This document shows, piece after piece, positions 5,673 through 11,223 of a stretch of 11,223 nt of DNA (within the stretch, counting starts at the first letter, position 1; each line of letters opens with the position of its first letter). Source of the DNA: an uncultured Lachnospiraceae bacterium (GTDB lineage: Bacteria > Bacillota > Clostridia > Lachnospirales > Lachnospiraceae); assembly GCA_949346185.1 (NCBI GenBank), contig CASGVX010000042.1, forward strand, positions 1 through 11,223. Direction: 5' to 3'. Position numbers and translations under genes: made by a program. The notes below the pieces were generated by a model. That model was given only the letters and a program-made list of their open reading frames with translations, did no database searches and had not been told where the DNA came from.

Positions 5673-6704
5673 ATGGCAGTGACAGAAACAATCATTGAAA
5701 TTCCCGTGGAGCATGAGGGGAATATTTTTGGCAGTTTTGATGCTAATATTAGGAAGATTGAGAAGAATCTCAATGTGACTATGGTTGCCAGGGATGGCGC
5801 CATTAAGCTGGTGGGGGAGCCGGGAAGGCTGAAGCAGGCGGAGGAGATCCTGATGCAGCTGCTGGAGTTGGCCAGGCGGGGGAATACGATTACGGAGCAG
5901 AATGTGAATTATGCCCTATCCTTTGCCATGGAGGGGGATTCTGCAGATCTGGTGGCCATCGATTCCGATATCGTAAGCCACACGATTCAGGGAAAGCCCA
6001 TCAAGCCTAAGACGGAGGGGCAGAAAGAGTATGTGGAGCTGATTCGGGATCGAATGATTGTATTTGGCATCGGGCCTGCGGGGACTGGGAAGACCTATCT
6101 AGCCATGGCCATGGCGATCGAGGCATTTCGGCGGGACGAGGTGGGCAAAATCATTCTTACCAGGCCAGCCATCGAGGCGGGGGAAAAGCTAGGTTTCCTT
6201 CCGGGGGATCTCCAGAGCAAGGTGGATCCTTACCTGCGTCCCCTGTATGATGCCCTGTACCAGATTATGGGCGCGGAGAGTTACCTGCGGAATGTGGAGA
6301 AGGGGCTGATCGAGGTGGCGCCCCTTGCATACATGCGCGGACGTACTCTGGACAATTCCTTTATTATATTGGACGAGGCTCAGAATACCACCCCGGCTCA
6401 GATGAAGATGTTCCTCACTAGGATTGGGTTTGGCTCCAAGGTGGTGGTGACGGGGGATCTGACCCAGAAGGATTTGCCCTTCGATACCAAGTCCGGTCTG
6501 GAGCAGGCATTGGAAGTGCTGGAGAAGGTGGATGATATAGGCTTTTCTTATATGACCAGCCAGGATGTGGTGCGGCATCCGCTGGTGCAGAAGATAGTGA
6601 AAGCATATGACAGCTATGACAAGCGCCTGGAGAGGAGGAAGCAGGTGGCATCGGCAGCGAAGCGGGAGGACAAGCGTCCCCGGGGCGGCAGAGGAAAATC
6701 ATAG
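5673..6704 (+). CDS. phoH: PhoH family protein (PhoH/YbeZ type ATPase)
   Basis: PhoH/YbeZ proteins are cytoplasmic P-loop ATPases of the superfamily 1 helicase-like fold, linked to RNA metabolism and to YbeY, whose gene is two positions downstream. The N-terminal part resembles a small KH-like RNA-binding region (FDANIRKIEKNLNVTMVARDG). The ATPase part has Walker A GPAGTGKT (residues 134-141), the RPAIEAGEKLGFLPGDL block, Walker B FIILDEAQN (230-238) and VVVTGDLTQ. Length is 343 residues, typical. ATG 5673 is chosen because the usual family start (ETIIEIPVEHE) follows at once and a purine-rich AGAAGGA lies 11 bases upstream. ATG 5652 would add seven basic residues and has no good ribosome site. 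The C-terminus is a basic tail (KRPRGGRGKS). The next gene starts 12 bases after the stop. Confidence 0.95.
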   Translation: MAVTETIIEIPVEHEGNIFGSFDANIRKIEKNLNVTMVARDGAIKLVGEPGRLKQAEEILMQLLELARRGNTITEQNVNYALSFAMEGDSADLVAIDSDIVSHTIQGKPIKPKTEGQKEYVELIRDRMIVFGIGPAGTGKTYLAMAMAIEAFRRDEVGKIILTRPAIEAGEKLGFLPGDLQSKVDPYLRPLYDALYQIMGAESYLRNVEKGLIEVAPLAYMRGRTLDNSFIILDEAQNTTPAQMKMFLTRIGFGSKVVVTGDLTQKDLPFDTKSGLEQALEVLEKVDDIGFSYMTSQDVVRHPLVQKIVKAYDSYDKRLERRKQVASAAKREDKRPRGGRGKS

Positions 6705-6715
6705 GAGGAAGTGAA

Positions 6716-7969
6716 GTGGATACACAGGAGAATCGTGGCAGAGCACTGTTCCAGAAAATCTGCCTGTATTTCGCCCCGCTGCTGTCGGCGGCGGTAAATT
6801 ATATTTTGGAGAAGGATACGCTGCAGACGGTTTTTTCCAATGGAATTTTCATGGTACTGCTTTCCAGCGGCTATCTGGTGTTTCTTCGCACCAGCGGGAA
6901 GGGGCTTTACCAGAGAATCCGCCATCAAGGCATTTTTTGGGGATGCTTTATCCTTTCCTTTCTCTTTCTGGGGATATGCCCAGTGAGAAATGCGGGCGTG
7001 CTATGGCTTCTGGTGGTGGCGTTTGCGGCCATGGAGGCGGGAGTGGAACTGGCGGTTTCCCTGCATGTGCTTCTGATGACCGGCTATGTCATTCTGGTTC
7101 TGCTGGAGGGCGGGGATTTGTATGCCTTTGCGGTGGCAACTCTCTTTGGGCTTCTTCTGGCTATCTTGTTTTCCCTTTACCGTACTAGGGAGGCCACAGC
7201 GTATCTCGCCGTAATCCTTCTGGCGGTGAATGGAGTGCTGCAGCTGGTGCGGTATCGGCTGAATATGCATGCCCTCCTGGCTCACGGCGAGCAGATTGCG
7301 TCGGAGATGGCGGGGATTTTGGTGATGGTATTTCTGGGATTCTTTTATCTGAAGCATGCCCGGAACCGGGAGCAGACTGGGAAGGAACCGGGAGCACGCA
7401 GGGAGGAGGAAAATGCATCGGAAGAGATGCTAGAGCGGGAATCTCTGGAACGTCTGCTGGAGGAGGAGTTTTCTCTGGCGGTGGAATTGCGGGAGTATTC
7501 CGGGGATTTGTACCGCCATTCCTGCCAGGTATCTGATCTGGCCGGGAGGGCGGCGGATGCCATCGGCGCGGACGGGCTTCTGGCTAGGGCAGGGGGCTTT
7601 TATCATGAGATGGGAAGGATGGCAGGGTCGAAAAATTATATTGAGGCGGGAAAGGCACTGGGTGAGGAACATTCCTTTCCAGAGAAATTGCAGACAGTGA
7701 TCAGGCAGCACAGCCCCAATTATGAGATTCCCGGGTCGCCGGAGGCGGCGGTGGTCATGCTTTCCGACTGCATTCTTTCCACCAGCGATTATTTGACCAA
7801 AAGCGGGATGCGGGAAAAACTGACGGATGAGAAACTCGTACATAATGTAATCCGGAATCGGTTGTCCAAGGGAAATCTCAGGGACAGCGGAATAACGGTG
7901 GAGCAGTTGGAAGCACTGCAGGCATATTTTACTGCCCATGCGTTTGAGAAGGGGGATGCAGGCATATGA
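6716..7969 (+). CDS. YqfF/PgpH-like membrane HD protein, short and catalytically divergent
   Basis: This gene occupies the position of yqfF (pgpH), which encodes a c-di-AMP phosphodiesterase with an extracytoplasmic domain, seven TM helices and an HD domain. The 417-residue product is much shorter (family about 700): it has seven or eight hydrophobic segments over residues 11-213, an acidic linker (about 217-255), then an HD-like domain to the end. The HD domain keeps YRHS (H268), DAIGADGLLARAGGFYH, IRQH (H332) and VVMLSD (D351). However, the HD pair is H297-E298, the following GK is G300-R301, and the segment that carries the extra metal histidines between HD and IRQH is missing. Phosphodiesterase activity is therefore uncertain. 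The start is GTG 6716, with AGGAGG at 6703-6708. The stop overlaps the ybeY start (ATGA), so the two are probably translationally coupled. Confidence 0.75.
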   Translation: MDTQENRGRALFQKICLYFAPLLSAAVNYILEKDTLQTVFSNGIFMVLLSSGYLVFLRTSGKGLYQRIRHQGIFWGCFILSFLFLGICPVRNAGVLWLLVVAFAAMEAGVELAVSLHVLLMTGYVILVLLEGGDLYAFAVATLFGLLLAILFSLYRTREATAYLAVILLAVNGVLQLVRYRLNMHALLAHGEQIASEMAGILVMVFLGFFYLKHARNREQTGKEPGARREEENASEEMLERESLERLLEEEFSLAVELREYSGDLYRHSCQVSDLAGRAADAIGADGLLARAGGFYHEMGRMAGSKNYIEAGKALGEEHSFPEKLQTVIRQHSPNYEIPGSPEAAVVMLSDCILSTSDYLTKSGMREKLTDEKLVHNVIRNRLSKGNLRDSGITVEQLEALQAYFTAHAFEKGDAGI

Positions 7970-8475
7970 CAGTTCTATTTGAGAGGGATGGGGAGGAAGA
8001 GATTGGCTTTGATTATGAAAAGATGTTAATAAAAGTAGTGGAGGAGGCATTGCGCCAAGAGCAGTGTCCCTATGAGTGCGAGGTCAATGTGAGATTGACG
8101 GAGAATGAGGGCATCCGCAGACTGAATCAGGAGTTTCGGGATTTGGACGTGCCCACGGATGTGCTGTCCTTTCCCATGGTGGAATACGAAGTTCCCGCAG
8201 ATTTCTCCCAGCTGGAATCCCCAGAGGCGCAGATTATGTATTTTAATCTGGATACTAGGGAACTGCTGCTGGGGGATATCGTGATCTCTCTGGAGCGGGC
8301 AAGGGAGCAGTCGGAGGAGTATGGGCACAGCATGGAACGGGAACTTGCCTTTCTCACTGCCCACAGCATGCTTCATTTGATGGGGTATGACCATATGGAG
8401 GAGGATGAGCGGGAATTGATGGAACAGAAGCAGGAGAATATTTTACAGAACTTGGGCATTACCAGAGATGAATGA
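7966..8475 (+). CDS. ybeY: Endoribonuclease YbeY (rRNA maturation)
   Basis: YbeY is a zinc-dependent single-strand RNase needed for 16S rRNA 3'-end maturation and ribosome quality control. The 169-residue product has the zinc motif HSMLHLMGYDH, with histidines 133, 137 and 143, followed by the usual acidic EEDERELM. Upstream are the family segments NQEFRDLDVPTDVLSFP (54-70) and GDIVIS (103-108). Between these is a longer acidic insertion (about 71-98) than in E. coli, a common variation in this bacterial group as I recall it. The start overlaps the previous stop by four bases (ATGA), implying coupling to the YqfF-like gene. Together with PhoH this forms the widespread phoH-ybeY pairing. In Bacillus dgkA, cdd and era follow; here a flippase gene follows instead. 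Confidence 0.96.
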   Translation: MTVLFERDGEEEIGFDYEKMLIKVVEEALRQEQCPYECEVNVRLTENEGIRRLNQEFRDLDVPTDVLSFPMVEYEVPADFSQLESPEAQIMYFNLDTRELLLGDIVISLERAREQSEEYGHSMERELAFLTAHSMLHLMGYDHMEEDERELMEQKQENILQNLGITRDE

Positions 8476-8497
8476 AAAAGTAAAGCCGAGTGAACGG

Positions 8498-8557
8498 GCA
8501 TGTCACATGCTTGAGCGCTTGGCGACTTTTACAGATAGTGTTGCCGCTGAAGGCGGC
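8498..8557 (+). repeat. Two perfect hairpins in the ybeY-flippase spacer
   Basis: GCATG-TCA-CATGC (8498-8510) and GCCGC-TGAAG-GCGGC (8543-8557, extendable by one T-A pair) lie 32 bases apart. GCATGTCA also recurs as a direct repeat at about 8498 and 8556. No T-tract follows either hairpin. The 109-base spacer is unusual in an operon otherwise joined by overlaps. It resembles a small dispersed palindromic repeat unit, which a search of the genome would show. Confidence 0.5.
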
Positions 8558-8584
8558 ATGTCAGTTTATAGACGGAGGCTATGT

Positions 8585-10234
8585 ATGGGGGCAGATAGAC
8601 AGGTGAAAACCAGCGGATTTTTAAAGCAGGGCAGCGTTCTTGCCATGGCATCTATTCTGGTGCGCATGATTGGACTGGTGTACCGCATTCCCATGAATAA
8701 TATACTGGGAGATGAGGGGATGGGGATTTACTCAGCCTCTTACGAAGTCTACAATATTATGCTAATCATCTCCTCTTACGGCTTGCCCATGGCGGTGTCC
8801 AAGCTGGTCTCTGCCAAGTGCGCCCAAGGGAGGTATCGAAGCGCCTATACCCTGTTTCGGCGGTCGCTGATATTTTCTTTCTTTACGGGGGGCGTGGCGG
8901 CTCTGTTGCTTTACTTCGGGGCGGATTACTTGGAGAGTAATTTCTTTGCAAAATATCGGGGGATTGCCCTGCCCCTCAGGGTTTTAGCGCCTACGATCTT
9001 TATTGTAGCGGTGATGGGGGTGTTCCGGGGGCTGTTTCAGGGTCGCAAGACCATGATGCCCACGGCGGTGTCCCAGATATTTGAGCAGATTATCAATGCC
9101 TTTGTGAGCGTGGCCGCATCTTATATGCTTATGAGAAAATATAGCGCTTCCCCAGAGGTGGCGGGCTGGGGGGCTGCGGGAGGCACCATGGGTACCTTGT
9201 TCGGCGCTGCGGCCGCCTTTCTCATTCTCTTTTTCATCTACCTCCTCTACCGGCCGGTGATGGAGAGGCAGAAGGGCAGGGATAGGATATCTTCTAGGGA
9301 GAGCCTGGCAGTCTCTTATCAGCTTATCCTGTGGACGGTGGTTCCGATTATCCTGAGCCAGACAGTATACCAGCTTAGCGGCATTATTGACGTGACGCTG
9401 TTTAATATGGCCATGGAGGGCAAGGGGGTGTCTGCCCAGCGGGTGAGTTCTCTGCTGGGAATCTACAGCACCAAGTATCGTCTGCTGGTGAATGTGCCCA
9501 CGGCGGTGTCCACGGCCATTGCTTCCTCCATGATACCGGCTCTGGTAGCCTCTTATCTGAAGAATCATACCAGAGAAGTTCATCAGAGGGCAGGGCTGGC
9601 CATCAAGTTCAATATGATTATTGCCTTTCCCTCGGCGGTGGGGCTGGCGGTATTGGGGGAGCCTATCCTGCGGCTGCTGTTCCGCAATTCTGACTTCGCT
9701 CTGGGGGGAACCATGTTGATGACGGGCTCAGCCTGCGTGATTTTCTATGCCCTGTCTACCGTGACCAGCGGTGTGCTGCAGAGTATTGACCGGATGAATC
9801 TGCCGGTCATACACTCTTTGATTTCTCTGGTGCTCCATGTGGCGCTGGTGTATGGGCTTCTGGCGTTTACAGAGATGGGCGTTTTTGCCTTGGTGCTGGG
9901 AAATGTGACCTATCCCATGCTGGTGTGCTATCTCAATGGCAGGGCAGTGCGGAAGCACTTGGGATACCGTCAGGAGGTGGTGCGGACATTTTCCGCGCCC
10001 CTCATCGCCTCGGTATTGATGGGGATACTGACCTATCTGGTGTATCAGGGATGCCTTCTGCTGACCCATCGGATCTATGTGGCGATGATTCCTGCAGTGA
10101 TCGTGGCAGTGTTCAGTTATTTCGTGCTGGTACTGAAACTGCAGGCGCTTAGCAGAACGGAATTGTATGAATTTCCTTTCGGGCGCAGGATGTCCGTTTT
10201 GGCGGACAGGCTGCACCTGCTAAAAAAACAGTGA
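8585..10234 (+). CDS. MurJ/SpoVB-family polysaccharide or lipid II flippase
   Basis: This is a 549-residue polytopic membrane protein of the MVF/MOP flippase superfamily, which moves lipid-linked cell-wall precursors across the membrane. The N-terminus LKQGSVLAMASILVRMIGLVYRIPMNNILGDEGMGIYSASYEVY closely matches the YtgP/SpoVB subgroup. About 14 hydrophobic segments follow, with PTAVSTAIASSMIPA and FNMIIAFPSAVGLAVLGEPIL as later family blocks. ATG 8585 is the likely start: CGGAGG at 8573-8578 lies 6 bases upstream and the conserved region begins soon after. The frame is open back to ATG 8468, inside ybeY, but that would add 39 polar residues encoded by the hairpin spacer and has no ribosome site. 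I cannot decide between a vegetative lipid II flippase (YtgP) and a spore-cortex protein (SpoVB); nearby sporulation genes make either plausible. Confidence 0.9.
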   Translation: MGADRQVKTSGFLKQGSVLAMASILVRMIGLVYRIPMNNILGDEGMGIYSASYEVYNIMLIISSYGLPMAVSKLVSAKCAQGRYRSAYTLFRRSLIFSFFTGGVAALLLYFGADYLESNFFAKYRGIALPLRVLAPTIFIVAVMGVFRGLFQGRKTMMPTAVSQIFEQIINAFVSVAASYMLMRKYSASPEVAGWGAAGGTMGTLFGAAAAFLILFFIYLLYRPVMERQKGRDRISSRESLAVSYQLILWTVVPIILSQTVYQLSGIIDVTLFNMAMEGKGVSAQRVSSLLGIYSTKYRLLVNVPTAVSTAIASSMIPALVASYLKNHTREVHQRAGLAIKFNMIIAFPSAVGLAVLGEPILRLLFRNSDFALGGTMLMTGSACVIFYALSTVTSGVLQSIDRMNLPVIHSLISLVLHVALVYGLLAFTEMGVFALVLGNVTYPMLVCYLNGRAVRKHLGYRQEVVRTFSAPLIASVLMGILTYLVYQGCLLLTHRIYVAMIPAVIVAVFSYFVLVLKLQALSRTELYEFPFGRRMSVLADRLHLLKKQ

Positions 10235-10305
10235 AAGTGTTTATGTCGGCAAAGTTGGAATGACTGGAAGTATGACTAAGAGGGTTACGGAGAAGAGGAG
10301 GAACT

Positions 10306-11223
10306 ATGCACAATATTACCCGTGAAGCAATCAGGCAGATGGCATCTTCGGAGACGGTGTATTATAGGGGGATGCGTTACTATGCGGCTCACGCAGTATC
10401 CAAGGTGACTTGGAATGAGACCAGCAGGCAGTATCGGGCGCTGGTGAAGGGGGGCAGCCAGTATATCGTGACCATTTCTCCGGAAGATGACATGGGATAC
10501 ACTTGCAATTGTCCTGCCTATGTGAAGTATTCAGGGGCATGCAAGCATGTCATTGCCACCATGCTGTTTATCTCGGATTACCAGCAGCGGAAAAATGCGG
10601 ATATTACTCAGGAACCTGAGGAGAAGACTGCCTATCAGATCGTGGAGTATTTCAGGAAGCGGGAATATCGGCAGTTGTCTCCCCATTATTATCATGTCAC
10701 TCTATCTATCACGGTGCCGGAATTTATGAAAAAGCAGAATGCCAAGGCGTACTTAAGTCTCTATGCAGGTGCGGGGAAGATGTACAAGGTGTCCAACACT
10801 AAGAAGTTTATTACCGACTACTATCAGGAAAAGACTATCCGTCTGGGCAAGGAGTTTTGCTTTATCCCCGGGGAGTGTGATTTTGACGAGGCATCCAAGC
10901 CGATATTGGAGTATCTGACGGAAATGTACGAAGTCCAGGAGACCTTGGGCAAGACGTATTATTCTAATTTATTTAACAGACAGGAAATCGTGCTTTCCAA
11001 GAGAATGCTGGAGAAAGTGCTCTCATTGGCATCGGGAAGCAGCTGCACCCTGTATCTCTATGGAAAGAAAATAGAGGATGTGGAGATTGTTCAGGGAAAT
11101 CCATCCTTGGAGATGGATTTGAAGATGGAGAAGGATGTTCTCCTGTTACAGCATTCGGGACAACATGCCTTGCTGTCTCTGTGCGAGGATGGGGGGATTC
11201 TTTTTTATCAGGACAGTCTGTAT
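10306..11223 (+). CDS. SWIM zinc-finger / SNF2-associated helicase, N-terminal part
   Basis: The frame starts at ATG 10306, with AGGAGG at 10296-10301, and runs open for 306 codons to the window edge. Near the N-terminus is a SWIM zinc finger CxC-x9-CxH (C67, C69, C79, H81; TCNCPAYVKYSGACKHVIA). The following region is the mixed beta segment normally found between SWIM and the motor in bacterial SNF2-family proteins (SNF2-associated domain). The helicase motor itself would lie beyond the window, so the full call rests on family architecture. Such proteins are large (around 1000 residues) DEAD/DEAH-like ATPases thought to act on DNA or nucleoprotein; their role in Firmicutes is poorly known. 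It is separated from the flippase by 71 bases, where I see neither a clear promoter nor a terminator. Confidence 0.82.
   Translation, partial: MHNITREAIRQMASSETVYYRGMRYYAAHAVSKVTWNETSRQYRALVKGGSQYIVTISPEDDMGYTCNCPAYVKYSGACKHVIATMLFISDYQQRKNADITQEPEEKTAYQIVEYFRKREYRQLSPHYYHVTLSITVPEFMKKQNAKAYLSLYAGAGKMYKVSNTKKFITDYYQEKTIRLGKEFCFIPGECDFDEASKPILEYLTEMYEVQETLGKTYYSNLFNRQEIVLSKRMLEKVLSLASGSSCTLYLYGKKIEDVEIVQGNPSLEMDLKMEKDVLLLQHSGQHALLSLCEDGGILFYQDSLY

Noticed and set aside
8468..8584. A 39-residue N-terminal extension of the flippase starting inside ybeY
   Set aside because: No ribosome site at ATG 8468, and the extension is encoded by hairpin spacer sequence; ATG 8585 has CGGAGG at ideal spacing.
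8984..9583. A 199-codon minus-strand frame within the flippase gene
   Set aside because: Shadow of the flippase reading frame, rich in His and Arg, without start signals.
10235..10305. Possible promoter or small ORF between the flippase and SWIM genes
   Set aside because: The only small frame (from ATG 10260) has 17 codons and overlaps the next gene out of frame; no convincing -35/-10 pair is visible.

Overview
The window looks like a chromosomal segment of a Gram-positive, endospore-forming Clostridia, most likely a member of the Lachnospiraceae. Family content points there: obgE, an M50-like gene, scpA, scpB, a DUF1836 regulator, the sporulation genes yqfC and yqfD, phoH, a YqfF-like HD membrane protein, ybeY, a MurJ/SpoVB flippase and a SWIM/SNF2 helicase. 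So do the strong G-rich Shine-Dalgarno (SD) sequences and the frequent 4-base ATGA stop/start overlaps. The organism assignment is inference; there is no rRNA or tRNA in the window.

Layout. Bases 1-54 do not belong to the gene that follows. From about base 55 the sequence reads as the GTPase Obg, but without its N-terminal Obg fold and P-loop, so there is a junction or contig-edge artefact there. Next, all on the + strand, are a small membrane protein of the site-2 protease (M50) fold with a damaged zinc motif (891-1499), scpA (1622-2401) and scpB (2562-3131), the condensin partners of SMC. The spacers before scpA and scpB each hold a small possible reading frame that ends in an ATGA overlap with the scp start codon. 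A DUF1836 MerR-like regulator (3186-3788) lies on the - strand, converging on scpB and diverging from yqfC. The divergent region carries a good sigma-A-type promoter for DUF1836 and a close match to a sigma-E sporulation promoter for yqfC, and the two overlap.

The second half is the conserved Firmicutes block yqfC-yqfD-phoH-yqfF-ybeY. The yqfF-position protein keeps a multi-TM plus HD architecture but is short and has changed catalytic residues. A long inverted repeat covers the end of yqfD and the spacer before phoH. After ybeY a 109-base spacer with two perfect hairpins, odd in so compact an operon, leads to a MurJ/SpoVB-family flippase (8585-10234). The window ends inside a SWIM zinc-finger/SNF2-associated gene (10306 to the edge).

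Themes: ribosome assembly and rRNA maturation (Obg, PhoH, YbeY), chromosome segregation (ScpAB), sporulation (YqfC, YqfD) and envelope synthesis (flippase). I see no CRISPR array, complete insertion sequence, tRNA, rRNA or clear intrinsic terminator. The most notable observations are the two apparent pseudoenzymes (HExxK M50 protein, HD-to-HE YqfF-like protein), the coupled small ORFs before scpA and scpB, the overlapping sigma-A/sigma-E divergent promoters and the hairpin spacers. None of these proves a new system.
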